Shown in pieces: positions 1 through 13,400 of a DNA stretch of 64,000 nucleotides (position 1 is its first letter; every line of letters starts with the position of its first letter). Both the position numbers and the translations under genes were made by a program. The notes under the pieces are model-generated. The model saw nothing but the letters and a program-made list of their open reading frames with translations. It made no database searches and was not told where the DNA came from. The stretch comes from Auricularia sp. M13 (Eukaryota; Basidiomycota; Agaricomycetes; Auriculariales; Auriculariaceae): NCBI GenBank assembly GCA_037042915.1, contig CM073196.1, positions 3,968,001-4,032,000 of the forward strand, read 5' to 3'.

Positions 1-89
1 GTGCGGTCCGCGGAGAGTATCGTAGTTACTGTATTCCCAGACACTGGCACTGTGGCGATGACCACTGTGCTGTCCCTGCAAGTCCTTGC

Positions 90-560
90 CTATTCCAGTC
101 CTTCCGCGTCCACGACAGTTGTCCATATGCCCTCCTCGTCGTCCGCATGACCATCGACATCGTCCGCCGCCTGCAATCCAACGCGTCGCAGGAACTTCGT
201 AGCCTTCCGTGTTTGTTCCGGGAACGCGTCCTGCCCAATCCAACATCGACACCGTCGATCTTCAGAACTTGCGTCCAACTGCAATTCCAGGCTTCCGAAG
301 CACGTGCAGGACTTTTTCCAAATAGCCACGATGACGCTGCGTGCGCGCGGAGAAGAAGGCGGGAAGCTCAGCGCGACGAAGTCGACGGCGCGCTCGGCGG
401 GTGGGTGAGACGCCAGCCACTCTTCGACCCGGCGCGGCAAATCGAGCGAGTTGGGCGACGTAGGCTCCGGCACGAAGTCCAGCGGGAGCAGCTGTCGCTG
501 TTTGGCCCAGGCGGAGAGATACGTCGTCGAATACAGAAACCCCGCGGTCGCGACGGCCAT
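90..560 (-). CDS. Hypothetical protein exon, unrecognised
   Basis: A 156-codon open frame begins with ATG and ends with a stop at the left side of the window. The N-terminus (about residues 1-30) is mildly hydrophobic; the rest is rich in Pro, Arg and acidic residues, and the last ~25 residues are Asp/Glu-rich. I do not recognise a family. The antisense frame is also open for 284 codons, so part of the openness comes from high GC content. It may be the last exon of a longer minus-strand gene, but no convincing upstream exon was found. Real coding status is uncertain. Confidence 0.3.
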   Translation of the reverse strand: MAVATAGFLYSTTYLSAWAKQRQLLPLDFVPEPTSPNSLDLPRRVEEWLASHPPAERAVDFVALSFPPSSPRARSVIVAIWKKSCTCFGSLELQLDASSEDRRCRCWIGQDAFPEQTRKATKFLRRVGLQAADDVDGHADDEEGIWTTVVDAEGLE

Positions 561-1849
561 CGTTCGTTAAACTTCGATTTCGCAGACTCAGAAGACAGCT
601 CCAGGTGGGAAAACGCGGCCAGAAGTCATCGAGGACAAGAGAGACCAAATCGAGCAACAAGATACCGCAACCGCAAGCGGGGCGCCCGCCGGCGCTTACT
701 TACGCGAGACGTACGCCGTCCGTGGGTGCTGAGATTGCCGGTCGCGTACCTGTACAAGCGAGATTGCGAGGCGATGCCGCCCGCCCGTTGGGCGCGGCCC
801 CGAGATCCAGATCCAGCATGCATTCAGTCGTGCAGCTTGAATCGGCGGACCGCTTGCAGCGTTTGCACCGCCGTTCCCAAATATTTTAGGAGCAGAGCGC
901 CCGCTAACGGACGTCCGAGATCTGGAGGTGCGCTTGAGGAGCCGGGATCGGGATCGACAGCATCGAACCTCCGAGTCGACGCCCCTGCGGTCCATGGCTA
1001 GCTGAGCTCCCCGCGTTGATTGCAAGCGCAACCGTCTGGACCCTGTCGCGAGCAATTCAGAAGTTTTCCTTGAAACATCGGCCTTTCGGGTACGAACTTC
1101 GATGTCGTCTTCATCAGTGGGGCGGGCTTGTTCCAGGCTTGTTCTCTACTTTGGGATGTATGACCCGGGATCAAGGTACCAAGCGCAGCTTATATGCGCA
1201 TATAGCAGCATATAGCTCACGCTGACGATGACAGCAGGTATATTTGTGCGGCCCCTATTGCGGTTCTCGACGCTGCAATCATGCCGGTAACTATCCTTCC
1301 TCGCGCTCGACATATCCCCGTAATATCATTCTGATGAAGACCATTGCTTGGCAGTAACACATCCACGCGGAGCATCCGTCTCGATTTACCACTAGAATGG
1401 ATCCCAAGATAGACAGCAGCTCAACAGGTGCAGGCCCGCAGTCCTTGGTATCCGGTTAGATTTCAATTCTGATGCCCAAGAACATAATACAACAGCAAAA
1501 AGTGCAGGGAAACGAATGTGGTATTGCGCTCGCTCTTTGCGAGTATCGGTGGCGTTGGCTACGCTGAAAGGAGCGTGAGGAAACGCCTGTTAACGATTAC
1601 GACCCATGTACCGAGACGCTCGACGCGACGGCAGGGTAAACCACGAGAGAGTATGTTAATTTTTGTGGCGCTCTCCATACGCCTCTATGCGAATCGCCGC
1701 GCACGGCGTACAGACATCCAGACCGTTCAGACCTGAGGGAACTAGGAGGTTATGAGACAAGTGCCAAATGTCACAAACGACCTGAACGTACATGAGACTT
1801 CTTATCGCCCTCTGATTCCCAATCATCTGCATGCACCGTTACGTTCTCC
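561..1849. other. Intergenic, nothing recognised
   Basis: Only short overlapping open frames on both strands. No domain, tRNA or repeat was recognised. The right end is the 3' flank of the DUF6534 gene. Confidence 0.5.
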
Positions 1850-3438
1850 CTAAGCGAGGCTAAGTTTATGCTGCGGATGTGCCAGACGAAACGGAACGTA
1901 CGATACGTGGACGACGGGCGGACCGCCGGCGCTGCGGGTGAAGTGCCCGGAGCGCTGGTATGACAAGTTGTTGAGAGAGATTTCCCGTCCGCTTGTCTCG
2001 CCCCTAGAACGCATTTCGCTGGTGCCGAACATCGCAGACTGGCTGCGGCGAGCGTTCACTGCGAGATAACCATCAATCACCAAGCTCAAAAGCATACGCG
2101 TTGAGCACGCACAAGAAATCAGCATTGAGAACGAGTAGATCTTGGTGATGGTAACATCGTTGAAGACTAAAGTTCGCGGTCAGCGTCGCAGTCGTCGGAC
2201 ATGAGGCAGTGATCACTTACAGAACCACAAGCCGAAGGCGTCCTGCATCAGGACCGCAGTCATGACTTGGCTGCAATGAACTCGACATCAGCTCCTGCGA
2301 CAAGGGCATCAAGATAATGCAGACCTGACGAGCGACACAACGTTGGCCTGAACGGTACGCGAGATAATGGCGTTGAAGGTCCTACCGAAAGAGTTAGCAA
2401 GCAATCAGCGGAAGTATGCGGCGGGAAGCATACAGTTTCGACTGGGATGGCGCAGTCTTCGTCTTGACGCGCAGGTAGTAGAACATCGCGGACGAGATTG
2501 CGAAATCGGAGATGCTGAATGCCGCTCAGTTAAGGCTTCTCCACGCAAAGACTTGAACCCACATGGGAGTAACAAGCCACATGTATGCGGTCGGCCTTTG
2601 CCAACGCGTCAGCTACCGAAGCACTGTCAAGCGGAAACACGCTTACAGGACATCACCCAGTTGGTAGAACATCGGGGCCTTGACCCAGCGCGAAAATACC
2701 CACATCACGACGACTGTGATGAAGATCGTCAGGCACTCGTCGAGGCTCGGAGGTGAAACCTTACAGAGCTGCATCCACGAGCCAATAAGGATGATGGCAA
2801 CGAGGGGGATGTTGCCATTGCTAATGCGCCAGAGCCGCCAGGCGAAAAAGTTCTGGGTGACGACGCAAGACAACGACGCGGCGAGGATGTTGCCGTAGAA
2901 GCCGCTGATGACCATTTTGAGGCACGCGACAAGAATCCCAAACGGAAACGTACTATGGGATCAAGCCAGCCGCCGGAATCGACCCCCACAATTTTACCGT
3001 CCACTCGTAACACCAAACCAGATTGCAGACGGTGTCCGCCACAGAGATGAAGATGGAGAGGGCGGCGACAATCTTGAAACCGATTCTGTCCTTAGGGAAG
3101 GAGAGGAAGTAGACATAGCCTGCACGGTTCGAACACGGTCAGCCACGCGTGTCTGTCTCAAAGTCGACGCTCTCACCTGAAGCAAGGACGATGCCGCAGA
3201 AGAGAACCTTGGTCGAGTATCAAACGCGGTGCGAGGATCCTGCAGGGCTGAAGCTCACCGAGAACCAAGTGCTGATCGTCTGAAACACAACAGTCAGTGA
3301 GTGGGTTCGACGCGAGACGGCGTTGCGACTGACGAAGGCACCGACGGTCAAGTCAACTGACACGCCGGGTGGAAAGACGACCGCGACGCCGGGGAGGGCG
3401 GGGGACGGAGTAAGAGGACCAGTGGGTGCGGCAGACAT
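1850..3438 (-). CDS. DUF6534-type multi-pass membrane protein
   Basis: The gene is split into about seven exons by short introns. Order on the minus strand: an N-terminal exon starting MSAAPTGPLTPSP; an exon reading YVYFLSFPKDRIGFKIVAAL followed by hydrophobic ISVADTVCNLVWCYEW; an exon with YGNILAASLSCVVTQNFFAWRLW; then FRKVSPPSLDECLTIF-like and SDFAISSAMFYYLRVKTKTA segments; a VFNDVTITKIYSFSMLIS exon; and a polar Ser/Arg-rich tail. The 'Y.YF..FP.D' motif, the 'NFFAWRLWR' motif and the final 'K.YS.S.L..LN.RR' motif are the recurring landmarks of DUF6534 proteins, a large basidiomycete family with about seven predicted membrane spans and no known function. The ATG at 3438 gives the expected short Pro-rich N-terminus. 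Exact splice sites near 2290-2400 are uncertain; no disabling lesion was seen. Confidence 0.75.
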
Positions 3439-3964
3439 TGGAGGGGAGGCGAGCGGGCGGGGTAAAGCGACGGAATCTCCTTCCTGGTAAATAAGGAATT
3501 GGACGGACTGCACGTGGGAATGGAAGGAAGAAGCCGGCGCGTCTCGTTTGTAAATCGCAGCGACCGGCAGAACCCCGGCCGTCTGATCGCGATTTTGCAG
3601 GGTTCAGTTTAGGTTCGGAACGGAAACGGCAACTCGGAGGCACCTTCCTCGACAGCAACGGCAGCAACGCAAGCCCGCCGCTGTCTTGCGAGCAGCGAGG
3701 GTCGCAGAAGCCCCCGGCCAGAGCTCGCGCGATCGCGACCGCTCCATGCGGGGACTCGGTCAATGTGACAGGTTGCGAGGTCGCTAACCGACGGCACTGC
3801 TTTTAAATTGTATTGCTGTCAGTCTCCACCTTCTGATAAGTTGTCCCTTTTCCTATCCCATTTCCCACGCCCAGCAAATCAGTCTTCTACGTTTCCCGCA
3901 TTCAGTCGCCTCCTCTTGTCATCGTACCCTCACCTTCCCGTCGCGCGTTCGTTCTCCCTTCGCC

Positions 3965-5702
3965 ATGTCCTCCTCCATCCTCGTCCCCCTCAGCAGCGTC
4001 GACCAAGCCGGCGTTGAGACGAGTGCCTCCGTCTTTGCATATGTTGTCCTCGGGACCATTGACGTCGACGGCCTGAGGCAGGCAGCGCTCCGCGTTGTGG
4101 ACAAGTGGCGCCTTCTGGCTGGCACCGTGGAATACTCGAACAAGAACTACAACATTCGAGTCCCATTGGGCCCGCTGCCAGAGGGCAGGGTTTACTTCAC
4201 GACCGCGTCGTCGGCAGCGCCGTTGGGCATCGTGTACCCCGAGCTCTCGAAAAACTCTACTGAGTTGCTCGAGCGCCCTCCCCTCAGTTGCTTCCGGCAC
4301 AAGAACACGCCGAGCTCGCTGGCCGGTCACGCGAAACCGCCTCACCCCCTCGTCTCGATCCATGTCAGCACGTACTCGGATTACACTTGTAAGTCATCAG
4401 CGCATCAACGCGATAGCGTGCCTAATGCCTCGCTTCCTATTGCAGGTGTCGGGATCTCTTGCCCCCACGGCGCTCTCGATGGCACCGGCCAAAGCATGGT
4501 TGTGCATGCCATTGACGCTGAGCTTCATGGTCCGTTCGCCGTGTGCCTGATTCCATGTGGGGTTTACTGACGCTCTATCCCCGTCAGGTCGAGAATGGGC
4601 ACCGCCCGCGTTTGGCCCCACCAACCTGATGCAGAAAATCCTCGATCAGTTGAACACTGGCGAGGCCCTCTACAAGGAGGAGCCGTCCTCGCTTGCCGAC
4701 CTCAAGCGCGAGTTCCCCGCCCTCGGGGCAGGCAGTCTGGCGGCGTTCGCTGGCAAGGTCGGGTACGAGTACCTCTGGCATAAGGTACGCGCTAGCATTG
4801 CCGCGTTCCGCTCCACTTTGCTGATGTAGCCCGGCTCTTTCTTCAGGCAGAAGACCGCGGTATCTACCTCGGACGGTGAGGCTCGTCGGCATCGTATCCT
4901 CTACGTGCTGACTTCGTCGCAGGAACGTTGTCGAGAAGATCGTTGCGCAGGCCAAGGAGGACGCCAAGAACGCTGGCGGCAACGCGTTCATCTCGACCTC
5001 TGACGTTCTCGTTGCGTGGGTGATCAAGGTAACCATTTATATGTAGCACGCAGTCATTGATAATGCACTGACCCGATTTAGTCTATCTACGATGCAGAGC
5101 CCCTGGACGAGCAGAAGAAGGTTGCGCTGGTATCAGCGCTCTCCTTCCGTTCTGTTTTGAGCAAGATTGACCCATGTGAGCATCGCCATTCGTGGTCAGA
5201 ACATCTAACAAACCTGTTTCCAGCAATCGAAAACTATCCTCACAATGCCGTAACGCCATGCGTTTCCGCATTGACCTCGCAGGCCGATATCAAAAAGGGC
5301 CGCTTTGCTGACCTCGCCCTTCACCATCGCCGCGCCGTCGAAGGCGTGCGCAACCTCCCTTACATTCAGTCCTGGGCCCGCCACATCAAATCGCAAGGTC
5401 GTCCTAGCATACCTTCGCGGCGGCGCGGCGTGGACGTCTGGACGTTCACGAACCAGGTCCTTGCTCGTCCTACTGAGATCTCCTTCGGCGTGCCGACCGC
5501 AGCGTTCTTCTACTTTTTCACGCCCCTCCAAATCGAACACACGACGGTCATCAACAAGGTTCGCCATCGGTTCGATTTGACCTGCCAGTGCATGTTCTGA
5601 CGCTCGCGATAGTTGAATGACGGCTACGTTTTGAACCTCATGTGCCGTCGCAATCGCTGGAAGTCAATCCAAGCCGCCTTGGACAAACTGCAGGCCGCCT
5701 AA
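3965..5702 (+). CDS. BAHD/transferase-family acyltransferase (PF02458-like)
   Basis: Likely joins, all with GT...AG introns of about 45-60 nt: 3965-4388, 4446-4529, 4588-4784, 4847-4875, 4923-5028, 5082-5175, 5224-5558, 5613-5702. The spliced protein keeps one frame and has about 450 residues, normal for the family. The diagnostic HXXXD motif is present as C-P-H-G-A-L-D-G-T-G right after the first intron; its His is the general base that transfers an acyl group from acyl-CoA to a hydroxyl or amine. The second family motif, DFGWG, is not obvious; the equivalent place reads EISFGVPTAAFFYF. Fungal members acylate secondary metabolites, trichothecenes or polyketides, but the substrate cannot be inferred here because no biosynthetic cluster surrounds the gene. 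No signal peptide; probably cytosolic. The ATG at 3965 starts MSSSILVPLSSVDQ, a typical family N-terminus. Confidence 0.8.
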
Positions 5703-8700
5703 ATTACCGTCGATTCTTTTTTATTGGTGGGACAGTTTGCAGTGGTACGCATTCCGGACCATCGTCCGGGTGCTGCTAGCATGCAACGTAGTAAATACCT
5801 CGTAGTCACAGATACCACGCTCATTAGTCCTCTCCGTAGACCTCAGCATCCGCACACACACGCTCCTTTACAATTCCATCCATTTTATCCTCATTGCGCA
5901 TCGCCGTTTGTTGCAACTTGCATATGCAAGCTGTTGGCGCCTGAACGTTGTATGCTCTTGATAACAGAATGCATCTGTCCAGCGCGTGGCAGAGCGGCCG
6001 CCGCAGCTGCCGCGACCTGGCCGCGACCATGCCCTGCCGGCGTTCCTCCAATTCACGCAACACAGCTGTCTGTTTGCCACTTCTGTGATCCATGGGGCAC
6101 GCCTTCTGACAGATGGGCTCAAGCGACGGAATCCCCGCCGACGCAATCCATACATAAGTTGAACTAAAGTTGAGATAGGAGTTACCAGGAGTATCCGAGA
6201 GTATCCAATATTGGAAATTTGAAATCTGTAGCTGTCAATGTCATTGTCAATCACTGAATGGCGAGTCTTCGGGCCGTTCTCAGGACATGATAGGATAGAA
6301 CGGACGGGACAGCGCAGGCTAGGATAGGACAGAGGACAGGACAGGATTGGTTGAGGAATCAGGCACGAACTAGAATGATGCACCGGGGTCTCAAGTCGAC
6401 CTGTGGCGGACGGTCAGTGTCAGGAGACTTATTGCCATAGTGATTCCGACTGTTCGAGTATATTTGGAACTCGCTTTCATAGTCATGATGGAGCCGCCAC
6501 CGCGAAGTTACTTGGGATTCTTATCAATACTTTAAGAGAACAACTGGCGACTCATGAAACTGAGGAAGTCTCGGTGCCGCATGATGAGAGTCTCTCGAAG
6601 ATGAGCTTGAGTACAACACCTTCCTATCTGGGCGATACCACTCCGGCAGAAGGCGAAGCAGTGCGCTCGGACGGTTAGCGAAGTCTTTCGTGGTCAAGCC
6701 GCTGAGCGCGTCAAAATCTCACTATTGCACTGTCAGTATCTGAGTGGGCGCATATATATCCACGTCCCTGTGTGCTGTCGAAATTGGACGACCGCCTTAC
6801 AATCATGATCTCGTGAACAGGCTGATCCCGCCAACAGGCCAACTGATCCCGCGAACCGTTCTGAACTGCTTCGACTGTTATGCAAACTGAATTTTGCCAT
6901 TCTTATCAGGTTCATCTAGACTTAAAGATTTAGACCTATAGACGACGACGCGCGCTCGCGGAATTATTTGAAACCACTGTTCATGAGTGGCCAAGTAGGA
7001 TCCGTATCCAGCACTCCATGCTTCACATATATCAAGGATCATATGCAATTTAGTACGGCATCATTGCAGAGGATTTGTACGGGAGACCCCCGGCTGACCC
7101 CTTCCAAAGGGAACTGTCTCGGTGATGAACCCCCCAGCTTGCGCCGATTCGACGTTAATCACACAATGAGTTCGAGTCCATGTCACTTGTCGTAGCGGCT
7201 CTCAGAATGACCCTTCGCCACACGTATCCGGGATCGTTATACTCTGCGATGTACTGTACAACCCTGTGGGTTTCGTCATTGGAACACTCCTTGGTCACGA
7301 GTATTCGGGTTTATTTTAAGTAGACAGACAGTGCATCCTCAAGTCGCGTATTCATACTTAAAACATGAAGGTCACCCTCAATAGAACCGAAAGGTTAATG
7401 CTTCGCTGCGCCCACGGCGTGGCGTCAGACTTAGAGAGACTCATTTATCGACGTCTTCTCCACTCAGATAATCATTTTCTTCAGTACCTCTTGCTGCTGC
7501 GACTGACGCATCTAGAGCAGTCGAGACCAGAGGAGACTGGCAACCGCCAGCTGGCAGGGCTCACGAGGACTCATTTGCAAAAGCATTCGGAGAAGCTCAC
7601 GTTGTCAATCGCCCTCCTGACCAGCGACTACGTCAAGCATAAAGCCGGACAGTCGATCAGGGGCCAACCAGCACGCGCACGAAGTTGAGATCGAAGCACC
7701 TGTTGGCGTCTGGTTCAGAAATCAGGGTCTGTCGGACATCGCTTTTTGTTCTGCAATCGCGCCACACGCGCGGATAGGCTGCCAACGAAGATTGCGAGAT
7801 AAACTTCGACTTTCCTTATCACGGGCGCCGCCTTCGAGTCTGTTGGATGTGGGGCGATGGCACAGCACGCACAAGGAACGAGCCTCGTGACCTGCGAGCG
7901 AGCACGTGATGCACATCCGGGGTCCCGGAATGCTCCGACTGCTCGCGTGATCGCGGGAGAGCATCGAGACAGCTGGTCAGCTCGGAGGCGTCACTACAGT
8001 ATTGTTAGGCTGAGATGGAACATCCGGTCCTGAATACAGGTGAATAGTACTTGCGGCTGGATTTAGATCTCGTGGAATTTTCAACTTCGAGCTAGGCTAA
8101 AGAAAGACGCTGCATTGACAAGACTACTATTTGAGCGCAGTGAGAATAGAGCTTCCTCACAAGGTAGAGTCTGCGCTGTAAGCCTCGGGTACGTCCCAGT
8201 CGCGGATGATCATCGCATGCAGGCCGAAGTCGCGGCTCCGCGGCAATGCAGATCGTTTAGCTCAACGGAGAGGACGATGCATCGCCACTGACAGCACTGG
8301 GCTTTGAGCTATTGACAGGCAAATTTAGATGGCGGGGTCGCTGATCACTCTGTATCCCGTGTTGCCCCGGAAGGTCGGGACAATGAGGGAGAAGCCTCTG
8401 GAAGAAAGGAAGGCATGGAAAGTGCCATAGTCGATAAGAAGTTGATAGACACAGCAGATCCCAAGGGCCCCGTATTCGTGCAGACGCATTCGGCGGCCGG
8501 AGTCCTGAGGGAACCCTGACAGAGTCAGACTGGGAGATGTTGACTCCGCTCGTGAACGGCATGCGCATACGTTCCAGGACACCTTTGGCAACGTTCTCAC
8601 ACATCTTACTTGTTCGTCTGGAACGCCTGAGTGGCGGACGTAGGAAAGAGAGCACGAATACAAGGTGTTATTGACTTGACTGTGAGGTCCGCGGAGGAAG

Positions 8701-10459
8701 ATGCTATGCTATGCGGATGATGACGATATGGCCGCGTCGTTCAATGGTGGCCAATCGTCATAAAGCGACCCGGAACTGACGCAGATGGCTCTGGAGAAAC
8801 TGCGGGGCGCAGGTGAGGACGTGGCGGTCCTCCAATAAGTGCTCTGCATCATCAATTCAAATTCAATTCAAAGTGCAGCGTGATGTGGCAAAGCATTCAG
8901 GACCTCGACGCCCAGCGAAGGAGACGCCCTGTCGTCGTACAATTTGTAACGGTTCGTCAGGATCTGACAATGAGTGCGATGTAGATTACAACCCGAGACA
9001 GCCAGAAAGCGCACAGCAAAATCCTGGCGCTGCAAGGAACCGACGACCGGAGTCTCAGAGTCAACGTCTCATGAAAGCGAAAAGCGTCGCGAACATCATC
9101 ATGCAGGGGGTGGCCAGCGCTTGTTACCCGCCCTTACCGCACGGTGGCGGCGCCACCACTGCAAGTGGCAAGCGGGAGTAACGCAGCGCGTCTATCTCAC
9201 AAAGATAGACAGAGCGTGCATATGCTTCAAGCGCGTAGCGGAGCAGCTATTACATTAACCCACTACGTAGGAGCGACGATGCACTACTAGTACTAGTAGG
9301 GACTGAGCCGGTGGAGCATGCTGCAGTCTGCCGCCCGCGATTTCCAGAAGCGACGGCGCCGCAAGGACGCGGAGTGACGATGGGCGTCTCCGCCACCACC
9401 GCATGCGACGTGCGGCCCAACGCCAGTAGTAGACGCTCAGGCTTGTCGCTCGGGTCCCCCTGGCAGCGTCAGCGACGCACGAGTCCCCCGAATCCCAGAC
9501 CCTGCATAGCGTGCCAGTGGAGTGCGTTGTTAGATCTGAGATTGCGTTGCGTGCCCGGCCCGCAATTGCCACCGTCAGAGACTGGAGCGCGCTTCCAGGC
9601 TGGCCGCGGCTGGTGTTACGATACTGCAGTCGGTAGACGCCCGCGCTCGCGAGTCGAAGAAAGCCGCGACTGCGATTGAGCACTCTGGGCCAGGTTTCAT
9701 CCCACTCCCGTATACCACAGTTCCAAAAACACTGTGGCTAGCAATCCGGGCGTTCAAAGAACGTGTTCCTGCCGCACAGTGCGTTGCGGGCGAAGCACGA
9801 GGTAGAGATCCCGCGAACCGCTCGGACGCACAATACCCGCAGACCAGTGAGAGGTCCCGCGCAGGCGTTGCATCGAAGAGTTGCAGCCTGCGACGCGCAT
9901 AGCACGCTAGCTGCAGTGCAAGAAGCGCTTGCTTCAGACGCGTGGCTAACCAGGGGAGCATCGGGGTGCAAGGGGGCCCAGTGCCGATTCGCAACACGAG
10001 GGCGCCACGGCGACGGCCAAGTGTCAATATCCGAGCAAACTGCCGCGGAAAGAACAAGCACACATGGTCGAGGGAAGAGCAGATCAACCTCGAGGTCTAT
10101 GTAGAGTGTGGCGCATCTAAACAGTCGTTTACTGGGTGCTAAAGTCCCAATGCGGATCGCATCTCAAGAGCGGGAACTCTGCGGTCAGGTGCAACGCAAG
10201 CGTATCTGGTGCAGAATTCAGTAATGAATAGCTCGTAGCTTGCGCCCAGCAGAGTCAACAAAGGAGACGAAAAGCTCAGCAGACGCGGACCGGTGCAGCC
10301 AGTCCTTTCAACGCATTTTCAACTGCCTTTCGACCGTGGAAAATGAGTGAATAAAGACTGGCTGCAGAGTGATGATCTCCGAGAATTTTGTATGTAGATC
10401 GAACGCGAACAGCAGGCGCCACCAAGCAGAATCCAGATTACTCGAGCAGAGTGCAAGAA
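5703..10459. other. Long gene-poor interval
   Basis: No gene could be supported over nearly 5 kb. ORFs of 60-170 codons occur on both strands without recognisable motifs. The stretch 6285-6360 holds imperfect GGATAG/GGACAG runs. The codons at 7365-7688 form a 107-aa frame with Leu-rich patches but no family resemblance. The interval may be decayed repeat DNA leading into the inverted-repeat block. Confidence 0.5.
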
Positions 10460-13400
10460 ATCGAATGTCAGACCGCATACCGTAGACTAGAAGCAGATTT
10501 CCGGCGTATTTCCACTCTGAGGGCTGACGATGATACACTCTGTATCCCCAGAGCCGATCTCGACGCCAGACACTTTCCTCTGCAAGTGGCGCGGGATAGT
10601 GTGAAACTGCGGATGTCCAGCGTGCACAGAAGTGCGAATGGATCGCGCTCCGGAGCATCAAGGTAGCGCAGCAGACAGTCGGGGCAGGCTCTGACATTAG
10701 CGCACCACTGGCAGAGCTCAGTAAGCGAGCGGCAGATCAGCCCAGTCTGCGGGAGTTCAAGGGATATGTACGTATACCGCAGCTCTGCAAATGGATGCGA
10801 GTCGTATCACTGCAACGGATCTAGCAGGCAGCCTGTATCATGTTCAGGAGCCCGAGAGCGCAGAGCAGAGTCGACGGAGGATGCCAGTACGTACGAGACT
10901 CGGAAACTGCGCCGCCCATTTGCCAATTTGACACCTAGGGAGCACGGGGGAGGAGAGATGAACGCCAGCTCAGACCTACGAGCTGGTGAGGTTGGAGGCC
11001 GCGCTGATCGCAGAAAATGCGCCTCAAAGCAAATTTTCTCAGTGTGATGCTGGCCACGGCCCAAAGATACAAACCGAAGGCCTACTAGTACTGGCAGTGT
11101 CGAGACAAGCAAGGTGTCAAGGCGGCCATTTCCAATAAGTCTGATTCGAATCTGAATTCGTCCTCGCCCTGACTCCTACCTGTGCTGCCCGTGAGCACAA
11201 ACTGTGAGGACCTCGGCGCCCATAAGCATGAACCTCGAGCAAGTCAAGTCATCAATGCTTCACGAGTCCATCGCATCTGCCACGCCCGAAATGAGATGCA
11301 CTGCAGACATCCCGAGACAGCCGTCGCGGTGGACCCAAGTCTCTAGAGGCATCGCAAGGGCACAAGCAAGCTGCGCAGTGAGTGTCCGGCGAAAAATACA
11401 CGGCGAGCATGGCCGCAGGCATTCGTTTGTCTCGGGATACCGGTGTGGTTTGAGGATGCCGAGTCAGCCAATGCGTAACACACGCAGACGGGGTCCGAGT
11501 CTCGCTGCCACTGTCACTGTCGGGATACACGTCCATCGGCCCTAGACAGCCTGCACAACGTGGTCCAGGAGCGCGTTCCCTGAACAACGTGGAGCGTGGA
11601 GCGCGTTGTTTGGTTTGCGTGGCACCAGCCTGAGCATGGATGGATCTGAGATTGCGCGCACTGGCACTGACAGCCTGAGCAGTAGGGTCCGGACCAGCCT
11701 AGCCTGTCAGTGGAGTCGGGTCCGCCCTCGAGCGCCTGCCAGGACATAGTCGGGTCCGCGCTCCAGCTCCAGGTCGCCAGCATCGCCGGCCCTGGCCGCT
11801 CGCGCAACCTGAAGATTCCGAAGACACGTCGATTCTCGGAGTCGGAGCAGCAGGGCAGAGGCCGACAATCGATGCAGTAGAGCACGCGTCACCGCCGGAA
11901 GAAGAGGGGCGAAGCGACTCGACGCTTGGGAGGCACCCGGCGCACAGGCTGGTAGAGCAGAACTCGAACTTCGGTATGCAGATGCTCTCGAGCGGGCCGC
12001 GGCCGTTGTACCTGAACTGAGAAACAGAGGCGTTCGAGGCGCGTAGTGTGTCCTGTAGCACGTAGCAATCACTGTGCGCCGGCAGGAGCGCGAGTATCAA
12101 CCCTCAGCATCCACGGTAGCACTTGACTTGCAGGGGTTCAGTCCCAGAATCATCGCGAGCGCCCAGTCCGAGACGCAGCAGCAGCAGCAAAAAATAGGTG
12201 GCCCGGGGCAGCTGGTCGAACTTCGCCATGCACCGCGTCCCGTCGCCGCTGCGTCAGAGTGTCGCCGAAAGACGCCCAGTGTAGGCGAAACGCGCTGCTG
12301 CGGTACCGCCTTACAAGTTCCAAAGCGTTGTGCAGAACGCCGGACCAGCTGGCAACATCAGCACGTACAGCAACATCGAAGAAGGAGGGAAGAGAGAGGC
12401 TTCGGAGACGCGTGCTGGACTGTGCTCTAGCCGCAAATTCCTTCAGCTTGTCCGGTTCCGCCGTGGGACGTACAGTGCAGGACTAGATTTTGTCCGTCCG
12501 AATATCATATGGGAGTCATCCGACGCGGTGTGGCGAAGCGCAAGCAGAGAACTTGCCAGTAACCGGAGACCGCGCCTACATTATCCTGAACCCGCGACAG
12601 CAACCTCTGGACCAGAGACAAGGGGTGATCATAAATCAGAAACGCAGTGCGACTCGGAGATCACGACTTGCAACCAGCGAGTCGATTTCCCACAACTTGA
12701 ACTTTTGCAGTGCATTTGAAAGCACGGAGCGCTAGTGGGTCCACTGGTTTTCCATGGAAGCGCTCTTAGCTGAAGCAAAGCAAACAGCGACCGCGACCAG
12801 ATCGCGACGAACAGCGACCGCGATCCGTGGGCAGAGAGGCAGTACAGTCTGCGGCCAGTAACAATGTACAGTTGTAAAGCGACCCCGGAAAGGCAGCACA
12901 GCGACCGCGGCTAAGGCGGTACTGTTGGGCGTTGCGGTTTGCACTCCCGTTGAGTGTCGTGTTACCGCTGCGGCCGGAAATCAAGGGCGGATTAGGCCTG
13001 TGGACGGAACGCCAGTTGTGTGAGCCCGGAGATGAAACTGATGCAGGCTGGACGTTGGATCACGAGTAGGAGATAGAGTAGACTGAGACTGATAGACACT
13101 TCAGTCGACGCCAGTGCGAGTGTAACGTGCGGAGCAAGGAGCGAGGAGTAGAGGCGCTGTCCTTGGAGCCGATGACGATGACAGGGAGCCACTCTGACCC
13201 TGCTAGTGCTCATCGCCTACAGCCGTTTGCATAAAAAACCGGAATCACTTTTCTCTTGAAAACGGTAACAAACCCCACTTTGCACCGACAGCAGTCGGTC
13301 CCAACAACAGCCAGAGGGCAAAGGCAACAGTAGGTAGTGCGGAAAAACTGCTCTGAAATTTGTGCACTTCGTCTGAGGGACCAGCCTGAGAAGCACAATC

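Noticed and set aside
147-1001. 284-codon plus-strand frame
   Set aside because: Arg-rich translation without family features, antisense to a more protein-like minus frame; a GC-driven shadow.
6280-6365. GGATAG/GGACAG repeats as a possible minisatellite
   Set aside because: Units are irregular and few; not enough to call a repeat array.
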